Origin: Pelobates cultripes
Lineage: Eukaryota > Chordata > Amphibia > Anura > Pelobatidae
NCBI GenBank assembly: GCA_933207985.1
Contig: OW240912.1
Coordinates: 250,473,522-250,537,521, forward strand
Direction of reading: 5' to 3'
Length of the DNA stretch: 64,000 nucleotides
The translations under genes and the position numbers were made by a program. Positions 48,487 to 59,552 of the stretch are shown here, one piece after another; position 1 is the first letter of the stretch; each line of letters begins with the position of its first letter. Below the pieces are notes generated by a model. That model saw nothing but the letters and a program-made list of their open reading frames with translations, ran no database searches and was not told where the DNA came from.

Positions 48487-49155
48487 GCCATAATATTTGG
48501 TGAAAAAATAGAGGTAGAAATAATTCAACAAATACAAGATGTAGAAGGCAGATTTTTGATAATAATATGTAAAATCAATTCTAAGATATTCACACTTTGT
48601 AATGTTTATCTCCCAAATTATTCACCAGCTTCTTACTTAAGATCTATCCTAGAAAAAATAGAAGAAGTAAAAGTAGGAAATTTAATATTGGCTGGAGATT
48701 TTAATGCAGTCATTGATCCACAATTAGATAAAAAAAAACTATGAGAGGAGTCAAAATAAATAAGATGGTAGTTAAACAAGCTAAATCCTTAAAAAACATA
48801 AAAGATGAATTTAATTTGTTCGATATCTGGAGAATCCATAATCCAAATCTGAGAGATTATACACACTTCTCTAAAATCCACTTTTCTTATTCAAGGTTAG
48901 ACATGATCTGGATTGATCCTAATCTTATCGATAAAGTTCAAAAAGTAAATATAAACGAAACAGTTTGGACAGATCATAACGGTGTAGTATGTGTAATAGA
49001 AGTAGGAAAAAATTTAAAAGAGTCATATAGTTGGCGTCTAAATGATAGTTTGCTCCGTTTTGAAGCAAATAAAAAATCTATGGAAATAAACATAAATAAT
49101 TATTTTAAAGAAAATAACACAGAGGATATTGATCCATCCATTTTGTGGTGCGCCT
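48487..49155 (+). pseudogene. L1-type ORF2, partial AP endonuclease domain
   Basis: Recognisable from VAIIFGEKIEVEII through VEGRFLIIICKI and NVYLPN to the AGDFNAVID motif (catalytic GDFN), then YTHFSKIHFSYSRLDMIWID and TDHNGVV (the usual SDH variant). The first ~75 codons, containing the family's N-terminal Asn and QETH motif, are missing, replaced by a T-rich tract. The frame shifts in an A9 run at 48730-48738. At 49155 the frame meets the inserted MITE. The endonuclease nicks the target site in intact elements; here it would be inactive. Confidence 0.88.
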
Positions 49156-49159
49156 TTAA

Positions 49160-50886
49160 CCCCTTAAGGACTGGACTGTTTTTGCGATGTTGTACATTTG
49201 CGACCAGGCATATTTTTACACTTTTGTGGTGTTTGTGTTTGGCTGTAATTTTCCGCTTTCTCATTTACTGTTCCCATACAAATTATATATTGTTTTTTTC
49301 AGGACAAAATGGGCTTTCTTTACATACCATTATTTATATAATCTCATGTATTTTAATTTTAAAAAAATACAAAAATCTGATGAAAAATTGAAAAAAATAC
49401 ATGTTTTTTGACTTTTACTTGAAAAATCTTTTACTCATCTACAAAAGCGAATGAAAAAAACTGCTAAATAGATTCAAAATTTTTGTCCTGAGTTTAAAAA
49501 TACCTAGTGTTTACGTGCTTTTTTGCTTTTTTTTTTGCATGTTATAGGGCTATAGGTACAAGTAGGATATTGCGGTTTCAAAACATACATTTTTAAAATT
49601 TATCAATAGTGACATTGTAACACTATTATCTGTCATAAATCTCTGAATAACACCCCACATGTACATATTTTTTTTAAAGTAGACAACCCATTAGTGTTTA
49701 AAAACTGGAAAACGTATCACAACAATTATATCATCAGTAAAACTGCTGTTTGTGTGTGAAAAATGCAAAAAAAGTAACTTTCACTGACAATATCATCGCT
49801 GTGATATGTTTTACTGTTTTGAATCACTAATATTTGTGTTCAGCGAAGTCTCCCGAGTAAAACAGTACCCCCCATGTAAAGGTTTTAGGGTGTCGTAGAA
49901 CGTTACAGGGTAAAATACAGTGCTAGCAAATTAAATTCTCTGGAATTTCGGCCTGGGTTGGCAGACAGGTCCCTCAAATTGCAATCAATAAAATTACTGA
50001 ATTATGTAAAAATATTACATAAATACGCACGTAGAATTTAAATATATATGCATATTTATATATTTGAAGTCTACGTGTATATTTATATAATTATTTATGT
50101 AATTTTGTATATGGGCGTATGTATATTTCTTATTATTTTTATTTATTTTTATATACATAGATATATATACAAATTCATTCTAAGTGTATTTTGATATAAA
50201 TATATATATATTAATTTTAAAATACAGTTAGAATAAAATTTCATATAGCTATATAATTTTTTAAAATTTTTTTATTATTATTTAAAAAAAAATTTATTTA
50301 ATTTAAATTACTTATTATTTATATTTTATAATAATATATATATACAATATATATAGTTATTATATATATTATATATATACGTGTGTAATTTAATTATAAG
50401 TGTATTTTTATATTAATATAAGTACATATTAATATAAAAATACACTTAGTATGACATTATATATATATGATATATAGACATATATTATATAGGTATAATT
50501 TATGTCTATATATCATATATACACATATATAATTATTTTTATTTTTTTTATTAACACTAACTTTAATTTATTTTTTGATTTTACACATGCAGGGAGACTG
50601 CCTGTCAGCACAGGCAGTCCCCCTGCAGGCAGACACATGGACACCTATTGTGACCATGTGATCGCTGTGTTAAGCGATCACATGGCCACAGGGGTCCTAA
50701 TCTGCCGTGGGGAGACTGCCTGGGCTGCAGGCAGTCTCCCCACAACCGGAGCCACGCTGATCACCGCCGGGGGAACGACGGCGATCAGGTAAGTAGCTCT
50801 GACCGTTAGGACGGTTCAGGACCGTCATCGGTCGGCAACGCAAAAATGCCGATGACGGTCCTGAACCGTCCTCGGTCCTTAAGGGG
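49160..50886 (+). mobile_element. piggyBac-like MITE inside LINE ORF2
   Basis: TTAA at 49156-49159 and 50887-50890 flank inverted ends ccccttaaggac ... gtccttaagggg. TTAA targets with CCC-starting ends are the piggyBac hallmark. The 1,727-bp interior is non-coding: an AT-rich middle with many palindromes (e.g. 50405-50450, 50455-50520), and a GC-rich 3' third with strong hairpins: gtgatcgct/agcgatcac near 50660-50685, ggagactgcctg/caggcagtctcc at 50710-50742, and gacggttcaggaccgtcatc with its inverse at 50810-50872. A perfect donor consensus CAG|GTAAGT lies at 50787-50794. An older relative is at 24486. Confidence 0.9.
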
Positions 50887-50890
50887 TTAA

Positions 50891-51134
50891 AGCAGTAATA
50901 AGAGGTCATTTTATTAAACTCCAAAGCCAAACTGATAAAAGTATTAATCTATCTTACCTTTACGGTCAGTTAGGGAAGCTGACTCAAAACAATAAACATA
51001 ATCCAACAGTTGAAAATTCTAAAGAAATATCAGCAATAAAGGACAAAATTAACCAAACATTAATGGAAAGAACGGTTAAAAGTTTAGATAGATTAAAATA
51101 AAAATATTATTCTAAGGGTAACAGAGCTGATAAA
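50891..51134 (+). pseudogene. L1-type ORF2, segment between MITE and RT with a stop
   Basis: In the frame of the downstream RT this reads AVIRGHFIKLQ and onwards, the conserved linker after the endonuclease. It stops at TAA 51099-51101, then continues without shift into the long open frame. With one TTAA removed together with the MITE, this frame joins the 49155 codon exactly. Confidence 0.85.
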
Positions 51135-53762
51135 TTGCTATCACAAAAATTAAGAAAACAAAAGGGTATAAATAAAGTAGAAAAACTTATAAACAATGGA
51201 ACAACTGCAGTAATTCCAAAACAAATAGGACAACAATTCAATGATTTTTATAGTAAGTTATATAACATTCCTCAAACTACGACAGATGAATACATAAAAA
51301 AATATCTGGAAAAAATAAATAACTTTAAATTAACAGAATCACAAAGTGAAGCAATAAATAAAGATATAACTATAGATGAAATAATGAAAGCTATAAATAA
51401 CTTGGAGGAGTATAAAACCCCAGGTCCAGATGGATTTAGTAATTTATTCTACAAAATATTTAAAGAACTAATTTGCCCTTATATGACTAATGCTTTTAAC
51501 AGTGCAGCTAAAAGAGGATCTCTCCCAACAGAGATGTTAAAAGCTAATATTTTACCAATTCTAAAACAAAATAAAAACCCTACTGATGTTAAAAATTATC
51601 GTCCAATATCTTTGATAGATGTCGACACCAAACTATACGCTTCAGTGTTGGCCGCTAGAGTTAAAAAACTTTTACCATTGATCATACATCAAGATCAAAT
51701 AGGTTATGTCCCTGGCAGAAACTCTTATACAAGTATTAGGAAAATTGTTAACATCTTAGATGATGCTAAAAGAAATAGGGTTCCAGTTTTGGCTCTGTCG
51801 ATTGATGCTGAAAAAGCATTCAACAGAGTCAACTGGATTTATTTGGATGCGGTATTGTCGCATTACGGTCTTGATGGTTGGATTAAGAAAGCCATCATGG
51901 CCCTTTATGCAAATCCATCAGCACGTACTAAAGGACCAAATATTACAGCCCCATGGTTCCAACTGAAAAACGGCACACGACAGGGATGTTCACTTTCACC
52001 GTTATTATATTTGCTTTCTATTGAACCATTAGCCGAGAATATCAGAAACAATAAAAAAATCTATGGCTATAAAATACTAGATGTAGAACAGAAATTAAGT
52101 CTATATGCTGATGACATCTTAATTACCATAACAAAACCGGAAATTTCATTAGATTTTTTAATGTCAGAAATCGACAGTTACAGTAAAATATATAATTATA
52201 AATTAAATATAAATAAATCTATGATTCTGGACATTAATCTGGATGAACAAACTAAATATAAGATCAAGGATAGATATAATTTTTTATGGGTCGAAAACAA
52301 CATGGACTATTTGGGAGTTAAACTGACTAGAGATGTAAATAGAATAATGGAAATAAACTTATTGGATTTACTACAAAATCTTAACAAATGGCTGAAAAAC
52401 CGAAGAAATTTAGAAATATCTTTCTGGGGAAGGATAAATGTAGTCAATTCATACGTCATTCCAAAATGGAACTATATGTTCCAAATGTTGCCATTACGTA
52501 TTTCTAACCATTGGTTGGAATTAATACAGAAAAGTTTCACTCAGTATATTTGGAAAAGTAAAAAACCAAGATTGAGTCAGTCAACACTAACACAAAAACT
52601 GAACAGAGGAGGACTGGCCTATCCTCTAATATCAAATAACTACAGGGCAGCGGTAATTTTACATATATATAGGATGCAAGTAGAAGAAAATAAAAATGAA
52701 AGTTGGTATAAAACAGAACTTATTGCAGGAGGAGTTCCCAGCTTGGATTGTTTAATTTGGAATACCACCAAATTTTTTCAAAAAAAAGATTATCCCAACA
52801 TAACGTTAACACATTTAATGAATAGTTGGCTTAAAATTAAAAAGACCCTAAAAATAGAAAACAAAATTCCAACATATTCAAAATTAGATCTTGTAGAACA
52901 TCAAGTTGCAGATATAAATTTAAAAAACTGGAAACAAGCAGGAATTTTGCGACTGTCTCAACTACTTGTAAAAGATAAAATTAAAACTTTTGCTCAATTA
53001 ACACAGGAATATAACTTACCATCAAAAGAGCTGTTTAATTATTTAAGACTTAAAAGTTTTTTGACGTCACATCTAATCGTATCAAACACTAATTTGAATA
53101 ATGTGTTAAATATACTTTTCAATACAGACAAGATAAATAAACCACTCTCAAAAGCTTTGGTATTAAGCAAAATGTGCAATAAAGTAAAAACTCCAATAGC
53201 TATAACTGCCTGGAAAAAAGAATTAAATATGGATATAAATATCAGGCATTGGGGTTTCTCATTGACAGAAGTTTCGAAGTATATACACTCGCTAAATTTA
53301 TTAGAAACTCATTTTAAAGTCCTAAATAGATGGTACTTAGTACCAGACAAATTGAACAAAATGTACTCTTCAGCAAACCATTTATGCTGGAGATGTGGCA
53401 TAAATACAGGCACTTTTAAGCATATTTGGTGGGAGTGTAGTAAATTGAACAATTTGTGGTTTAATATTCAAATGTTTGTGTCCGTAGACTTGAACCTTGA
53501 GTTGAGGCTCTCTCCGGAGATTGTCCTGCTCCATTTAAACTGGCCGGCAATGACAAATGATTCGAAAATTATTCTTATCCATCTTTTTTTAGCAGCAAAA
53601 ATTGTGATTGCTAGAAGATGGAAAAATGATAGAGAAGTTCCTTGGGATCAAGTTAGAGCCCAGCTTAAGTTTCAAGTAAAAATGGAAGTGTTATTGAGCA
53701 AACAAAAATTAAGTAGGAAAACAACAATTTGGATGAAATGTTGGGAGAAGATTGATAAATAG
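51135..53762 (+). CDS. L1-type ORF2 reverse transcriptase and C-terminal region, open
   Basis: 875 open codons; the ATG at 51135 is only the first in frame after the stop at 51099, not the natural start. RT landmarks: TPGPDGF at about 95-101, NYRPISLIDVDTKL at 154-167, GYVPGRN at 190-196, motif A LSIDAEKAFN with catalytic Asp at 223, motif B NGTRQGCSLSPLL at 279-291, motif C YADD at 324-327. A C-terminal CCHC-type knuckle, CWRC with H and C (x2, x8, x4 spacing), lies at about 751-768. The open RT with a broken N-terminus suggests recent inactivation. The enzyme copies LINE RNA at the nicked target. Confidence 0.92.
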   Translation: MLSQKLRKQKGINKVEKLINNGTTAVIPKQIGQQFNDFYSKLYNIPQTTTDEYIKKYLEKINNFKLTESQSEAINKDITIDEIMKAINNLEEYKTPGPDGFSNLFYKIFKELICPYMTNAFNSAAKRGSLPTEMLKANILPILKQNKNPTDVKNYRPISLIDVDTKLYASVLAARVKKLLPLIIHQDQIGYVPGRNSYTSIRKIVNILDDAKRNRVPVLALSIDAEKAFNRVNWIYLDAVLSHYGLDGWIKKAIMALYANPSARTKGPNITAPWFQLKNGTRQGCSLSPLLYLLSIEPLAENIRNNKKIYGYKILDVEQKLSLYADDILITITKPEISLDFLMSEIDSYSKIYNYKLNINKSMILDINLDEQTKYKIKDRYNFLWVENNMDYLGVKLTRDVNRIMEINLLDLLQNLNKWLKNRRNLEISFWGRINVVNSYVIPKWNYMFQMLPLRISNHWLELIQKSFTQYIWKSKKPRLSQSTLTQKLNRGGLAYPLISNNYRAAVILHIYRMQVEENKNESWYKTELIAGGVPSLDCLIWNTTKFFQKKDYPNITLTHLMNSWLKIKKTLKIENKIPTYSKLDLVEHQVADINLKNWKQAGILRLSQLLVKDKIKTFAQLTQEYNLPSKELFNYLRLKSFLTSHLIVSNTNLNNVLNILFNTDKINKPLSKALVLSKMCNKVKTPIAITAWKKELNMDINIRHWGFSLTEVSKYIHSLNLLETHFKVLNRWYLVPDKLNKMYSSANHLCWRCGINTGTFKHIWWECSKLNNLWFNIQMFVSVDLNLELRLSPEIVLLHLNWPAMTNDSKIILIHLFLAAKIVIARRWKNDREVPWDQVRAQLKFQVKMEVLLSKQKLSRKTTIWMKCWEKIDK

Positions 53763-54111
53763 AGGGGTTTTTTTTTTTTCTACATAAATTTAAAGTGAAC
53801 ACTGAGGCTGACTGTTAATGCTTTGGACAGTATAATATAATATATAATATGAGACAAAACATATACTTTTACTCGATGAGTTTCTTCCCTTCTCTCTTGC
53901 TGCACTGTCTTGTTTATGTAGATGTGTAAGTCTAAAGTATTGTTTGTTCTTGGTTAATTGAAATGTATAAAGAAACATCTTATGGATGAATATCTTAAAT
54001 AGGAAAATTGTTTCTTTACCATTTGTACGTAACTGCTGTATTGTATTGTCTTTTTTTAATGAAAAAAAAGAAAAAAAAAGGGGGAAAACCCTTTAAATAA
54101 AGATTATAAAT
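53763..54111 (+). other. LINE 3' UTR and A-rich end
   Basis: T run after the stop codon, AT-rich body, then aaaaaaaagaaaaaaaaagg and aataaagattataaataaag preceding the target duplication. The aataaa words serve as polyadenylation-like signals. Confidence 0.75.
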
Positions 54112-54127
54112 AAAGAAAGAAATATAT
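54112..54127. repeat. Target-site duplication of the L1-type LINE, right copy
   Basis: aaagaaagaaatatat, identical to 45084-45099. Confidence 0.88.
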
Positions 54128-55834
54128 GTGCATGTCCTGTGATTCTGTACTTCTGTTTATTTCTTCAATTGAATTTGGGAGAGCTAACCATAAGTAGTAG
54201 AAATAAATAAAGAAGATTGTGAATTATGGTCATCTTGATTAAATTAATGTGATCTATCCATGATAATAGCCACGTGTTCCAGTTTTGAAACTGTCTGTCC
54301 AGAAAAGAAGAAATATTGAATGTAAAGAGTCAGATAAGTCAGAGATTAGCCATATGCCCAAATATTTCATCTTTGACTGGCACCAACCAAAAAGATCTCT
54401 GGAGCTGTGGTATAGTTAAGTGTGATTCATTAACATTAAGAGTTTCCAATTTTGTGATGTTTATCTTGAGCATGGATAGAGTGGCAAAATTCTGAAATTC
54501 ATTCATCAGGGAATGCTGGGAGAATTTTGGGGGATAAAATGTGAAAAAGAGGAGGACATCTACAGACGAAATAATATTATAGAATCGATACACTGGGATG
54601 CCTCATACACCCACTCTCTGGCAATTCTGCCAAATTAAAGGCACTAAGTTAAGTGCAAACATGAGTAGTGACAGAGCCACCCTTGTCCAGCACCATTTTG
54701 GGCAAGAAATGAGACAGTGAGTGACCTGACAATCAAGTTATGAGCTTAGGAAGCTTAATAATCCACCACAACCCAGAACTGGAAGTGGGGACTGAAGCAG
54801 TATGACTGCAACATTGCATGCATGATGCCTCAGTCTACCATGTCAAATGATTTTTCGGCATATGTAGATAGGAATAGAACTAGGAAGGTCTATCAGGATT
54901 TGAATGCAGGGTTGCCCTTGTGCATTAAATGTCAGCATGTGCAGGGATGTTCAAGTAGTTACTCTGCCCTAATGCTCCTCTCCTGTTCTCTCTCTCTTCC
55001 ACTGTAATGTTTCATGTGCTTGTCACTATATTTTACACATTTGTCCACTAACTTTCCTTTCTCCTCTCCTAACATATCTATAGTCCCTTCCCTTTCTCTT
55101 CCCAGGCATAACTCTAGCTTCGTTAGCAACTTGAAGCAACTTCTCTAGCCTGTATTTCTTAAATCTAAGTGAAACTGTCTGTTTTAATGGAATATACAAA
55201 TGAACATGTTTGTACTGTACCACTACAAACAAACCATTCCATAAAAGGTGAAGTTGCATGTTGATATGTTGTGCACATTTTTTTTTTTTTATTTAATTAA
55301 CACAATACATAAAAATATCCCTCTCAGCTATTGAAAAATGATTTTTGTGCTGTTATTGTTAATGGATTTACTAAATAAGATCAAAGAACAGTAATCTCAA
55401 AGTCTGACGATAAGATAAATATTTCACAACATATACAGACATCTAAGACGTTATTATAGAAATGTTTTAATTCTAGGCAGTAAAAGCTTACACAGTTTTT
55501 CTATAAAAAGCTATTGAGATAAATAAGGAATCTGCAGTTTATGCTTGCTAGCTTATTGGCAAGATATGTTGTGTACAGTAAATGTTCTGTTAGCCACCAA
55601 AACTTGGACTTTGAATTGGTGAAGAAAAAAATGCAAATTATGAATATATTTAAAATTTATTTTATTTTAGGAGAAGTAATTCACAGGAATCACAATGTAA
55701 TGCAAAAAAAAATGTTATTGGACTTTAGTTTTATCTTGTGAGGTTTCGGTGATGACCAGAAAAATAAATTATGAACTTGGCAATAGTAATACAGCACGAT
55801 TTTTACCATTAATTATTTTATGAATGATGAATGT
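54128..55834. other. Non-coding stretch
   Basis: No gene or mobile element recognised. Short frames (54593-54339, 55259-55026) lack family features. Confidence 0.55.
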
Positions 55835-56280
55835 CATGTGTGCATATGTGTATAGGTGTATGATTACATGCAGTTTTTGGCTAGACATGTTTTGTATGAT
55901 TGCATGTAATTAGTGGTAAGACATGTTGTGTATGTTTATGTGTATGATTGATTTCAAGTTTTTGAATGGACGTGCTGTGCTTGTGTATGATCGCATGCCG
56001 TTATTGGTTCAGGTATTCTTCATACGTGATGTATGTCTGCATGACTCAAAGCATTTATTTGACAGGCGTGCTGTGCATATAAATGTCTGCATTGAGTTAT
56101 TCCTTAGGCATCCTGTGTATGTAGATTACGTCTTTAGTCAGATGTTAGCCAGACATGCTGACAATGAGTATTGCAGTTTGCAGTTCTTGGTCAGGCATGC
56201 TGTTAATGTGTACAACTGCATGCAGTTATTGGTCAGGCATGCTGCACGCAATTATTGGTCAGACATGCCAGAAAATGATA
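55835..56280. repeat. Diverged minisatellite, ~45-bp units
   Basis: The core ggtcaggcatgctg(tg)tatgattgcatgcagttattggt repeats about nine to ten times with heavy divergence: gctagacatgttttgta at 55880, aatggacgtgctgtgct at 55965, gacaggcgtgctgtgca at 56062, ccagacatgctgacaat at 56150, ggtcaggcatgctgtta at 56190, ggtcaggcatgctgcac at 56231, ggtcagacatgcc at 56258. The 144-codon frame 55923-56357 reads through the repeat and is probably fortuitous, although its LLVRHA-type repeats are regular. Confidence 0.8.
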
Positions 56281-56889
56281 CAAATGGATATACATGTGCA
56301 AATGTTCTAGTAAGTACAGCGAATGAGAACGTTACCCATCATGTGTGCAATAAATAGTAAATAGCTAAAAATAATGTTTATGTCTAGGACTGTGTTTATG
56401 TTTATAACCATTCTCGCCCAAACATACAAATAATTAATTACAGCACATTTTAGACACATTGAAAAAAGGAGAAAGACACTGCTATCTGGCCACTGATATA
56501 CTATAAAAATAAACATTTTATTTAGCACATGCACTTCTAAATAGATTATGAGAGATGTATGTAAAAAAATAAATAAAAATCCTATAAACATACTATAGAA
56601 CTTGACATATAACTATAACACAGACATATATCATTTCATACATTCTAATTTTTCTGTCTTATGCCAATGGTTCATATAAGGCATATGTATTATGGTACAT
56701 AGGCATACCTAAAACTTGTTTATTCTATTTATTTTTTAACCCTTAATTACTTAACTGTTCTTGACCTTGGGTCCACCCATTCTGGCATCAATATATCCTC
56801 TACCTCTGTTATGCTGAGAGTTTGTGGAAAATAATAATAGTAATAATAATAATCATCATCATCGTTGGAGTTCTACTGCTATAACATAT
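56281..56889. other. Non-coding stretch
   Basis: AT-rich; a small (AAT)/(ATC)n tract at 56833-56862. Confidence 0.55.
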
Positions 56890-57103
56890 TTACTACTTGT
56901 TTGTTTTTTTTCTTATTAAATTTTGTTTATTAACTATATTTAGAACATGCCATGCTATCCTAGAAATAGTGGGTTTTAAAGTTCCCTAGGATGTCACTGA
57001 ATGACCTGCATTTAATTTAAGGTGGAAACAAGGTTAAATTTCTGCTCACACCAGGGAAATTCAGCAATTACCCATGGCTCCCCTCTGTCAGCTGGGATTA
57101 TAT

Positions 57104-57581
57104 TTAAAGGACCACTATAGTGCAAGGAAAACATACTTGTTTTCCTGGCACTATAGTGCCCTGAGGGTGCCCCCACCCTCAGGGTCCCCCTCCCGCCCGG
57201 CTCTCGAAGGGGGAAAGGGGTAAAAACTTACCTTTTTCCAGCGCTGGGCGGGGAGCTCGCCTCCTCCGATCCTCCTCTTCTCCTCCCCGTCGGCTGAATG
57301 CGCACGCGCGGCAAGAGCTGCGCGCGCATTCAGCCGGTCACATAGGAAAGCATTGTCAATGCTTTCCTATGGACGCTTGCGTGCTCTCACTGTGATTTTC
57401 ACAGTGAGAAGCACGCAAGCGCCTCTAGTGGCTGTCAATGAGACAGCCGCTAGAGGAATTGGGGGAAGCCTTTCTCTGAAACTGCTATGTTTATAAAAGA
57501 ATGGGTTAAGCCTAGCTGGACCTGGCACCCAGACCACTTCATTAAGCTGAAGTGGTCTGGGTGCCTAGAGTGGTCCTTTAA
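57104..57581. mobile_element. T2-like MITE
   Basis: Left TTAAAGGACCACTATAGTGC, right CTAGAGTGGTCCTTTAA, about 478 bp. A long GC-rich stem surrounds 57290-57345 (cggctgaatgcgcacgcgcg / cgcgcgcattcagccgg), with further stems at 57345-57370 (aggaaagcattg/caatgctttcct) and 57370-57420 (cgcttgcgtgc/gcacgcaagcg). A minus-strand donor-like AAGGTAAGT lies at 57226-57233. Confidence 0.92.
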
Positions 57582-57845
57582 AGACCATATGCTCACTGAT
57601 ATTTTCTGTGCGGTGCTCAAAGTGAGAGCTGCACACAGTTTTTTAAGCCACCTTGGTGATTCTTGGAGAGAGGGATACCCATGGGGTTGGAAAATACTTA
57701 ATTCAGGTCTCCCTGCATCCCTCTCTGCCAAAATGAATGGTACTGAGTGCTGATAACTTTGTGATCATCAGTGGCAGCATCCATATCATGCTGTGATGGA
57801 TGACATACAGAGTGCTCTGTACTTTGCAAGCAGGGGAAATTCCTA

Positions 57846-57876
57846 CATTAGGGTTAGGGTTGGTGTAGCTCTAGTG
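57846..57876. repeat. TTAGGG-like block
   Basis: ttagggttagggttggtg immediately before the MITE at 57885. Confidence 0.7.
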
Positions 57877-57884
57877 TTTTAGTA

Positions 57885-58423
57885 TTAAAGGGAAACTGTA
57901 AGCAGTAAAACAACTTTAGCTTGACAAACTTGTTTTGATGTATAGATTATGCTAAGCTTCTCAGTTCTTTGCTGTTTTAACGTTAGATTGTTTTGTTTGT
58001 GCAGCCATAGCCACACCTCCCCTGGCTGAGACTCACTCAGTCTCACTACACACTTCCTGAAAAAGAGTCCAAATTATTTAGCTTCTCTTATCGCTCAGTA
58101 TTGTTTTTATTTTATTTTGAATTTCTTAGCTACTGATAATAACCTGCTAGAGCCTGCAACACCTTTGTGTGTGTGTGGAGGAGATAAGAACGTTTAAGAT
58201 AAACACACTATGCTGTAGAATCTGATAGAAAATTAAACTTTTTTTTCATGGAGAAAGTGTGAGTCACATTTAGAGGAGGTGTGGCTAGGGTTGCAGAAAT
58301 AAAAACAAAAGTGACATAATTTCTAAATGGCATACAATTTAGCAATGGCACTGCAGGGGCATGATCTATACACCAAAACTGTTATATTCAGCTAACTGAT
58401 TAATGTTTAGAGTGTCTGTTTAG
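57885..58423. mobile_element. T2-like MITE, divergent
   Basis: TTAAAGGGAAACTGTAAGC at the left end; the right end agagtgtctgttta is decayed. Subterminal words acaactttagcttgacaaac and accaaaactgttatattcag are the inverted partners. It splits a TTAGGG-like block, which resumes at 58424. Confidence 0.7.
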
Positions 58424-58555
58424 GGTTGATGTAGGGTTAGAGATAATGTCAGGGTTAGGGATGGTGTTAAGGTTAGTGCAGTGTTAGGGATGACATAGGG
58501 GTAGCGTTGGTGTTGGTGTTAGAGATGGTTAGGACAAGATTACGCTTAGCTAGGG
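58424..58555. repeat. Degenerate TTAGGG-like array
   Basis: gggttgatgtagggttagag, tgtcagggttagggatgg and further gttagg/gttggtg variants. An interrupted telomere-type low-complexity array, not a functional telomere. Confidence 0.75.
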
Positions 58556-59434
58556 TTAAACATAGTGTCAAAATATAACACCTCTAAGTTTAATAACACG
58601 GATAGTGTCATTTCACCATATAGTATTTCTTAGAAGTAAGAGAAGAGTTATGTTGAAATTAGGGAGTCTGTTATTTAACCCTACAAATTAAACTTGGGGT
58701 CAGTAGCAGAATACAAATGTGGGATGTTATTGTAATGTGATGCACATAGCTTGAAAATTTCCACATAGAAATTAAATGTGTCAAAAACACAAAAATCATA
58801 TAATCAGCAGATTTGGCAGATGGATTAAATGGATAAAGTAAAATTGTCCAAAATGCTCTTAGCTAAATGCCTAAGGAGCATCTACAATCTATAAAAGTAT
58901 ACTTTTGTGTAGCTATTTTGGCAACTGCTAACACATACAAGGCTTTTAAAAATCAAGACTAATACAATTTATTTTGAGTTATAACTCTTTAGTTGTACTT
59001 GTTATGTAGAAATTATTAAGAAAACTTTGAAAAACTTAGTTTTTCTATTTTTTTTCACATTTCTTATTCCCTTAACAAAATTATGGCATGTCATGCTTTC
59101 CTAACAATGGTGCATCTTAATGTTCTGGTGTGAGCATAGTTAAATCCCTGCTTACACCAGGAAGACCCAGATATCCATCAATACTTGGGGATCCCGGCTG
59201 TCAACTGAGCAATACTTAGTGGCCTAGACTAAAAGATTAGCTGTATGCAACTTTCACATTGAGTGTTGCGTTCTGCCCTTTCAATCCATTGAAATCACTG
59301 TGGTTGAGAGATTTACTGAGCATTGATGGTTATGAGCCTGCCATCAGTCTAGACGTCCCTCACAACCTGCAATCTCTCTGTGAGTTCCCTCTGCTGTGTA
59401 TGCTGACATCAGCTTAGGGAATCCCTCTGAGTTA

Positions 59435-59551
59435 GGATTAGAGTAGAGTTAGTATAGGGTAAGGGTTATTGCAGAGGTATGGTTAATGCTCTTTAGGGTT
59501 GGGGATAGTTTAGGTTTAAGGTTAAGGGTAAGGTTCGGGTAGTTGTATGGT
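59435..59551. repeat. Degenerate TTAGGG-like array
   Basis: ttaggattagagtagagtta, tatagggtaagggttattgc, tttagggttggggatag and ttaagggtaaggttcgggta. Confidence 0.75.
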
Positions 59552-59552
59552 T

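Larger units (their letters stand above)
45100..54111 (+). mobile_element. L1-type LINE, nearly full length, with nested MITE
   Basis: Bounded by a perfect 16-bp duplication (45084-45099 and 54112-54127). Order: GC-rich 5' start and A-rich 5' UTR (45100-46180), ORF1 (46181-47101), a repetitive spacer (47102-48486), ORF2 (48487-53762, interrupted), and a short 3' UTR ending in an A-rich tract with aataaag signals (54096-54111). Subtracting the 1.73-kb MITE leaves about 7.3 kb. The target duplication and A-rich 3' end indicate target-primed insertion. This copy cannot be autonomous: the endonuclease is incomplete and ORF2 has further breaks. Confidence 0.92.

Noticed and set aside
49187..50792. 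Short frames inside the piggyBac-like MITE as transposase remnants
   Set aside because: No piggyBac transposase motifs; sequence is AT-rich palindromic DNA also present in the old copy at 24486.
58424..59551. True telomere or chromosome end
   Set aside because: TTAGGG-like units are degenerate, short, and flanked by other sequence on both sides.
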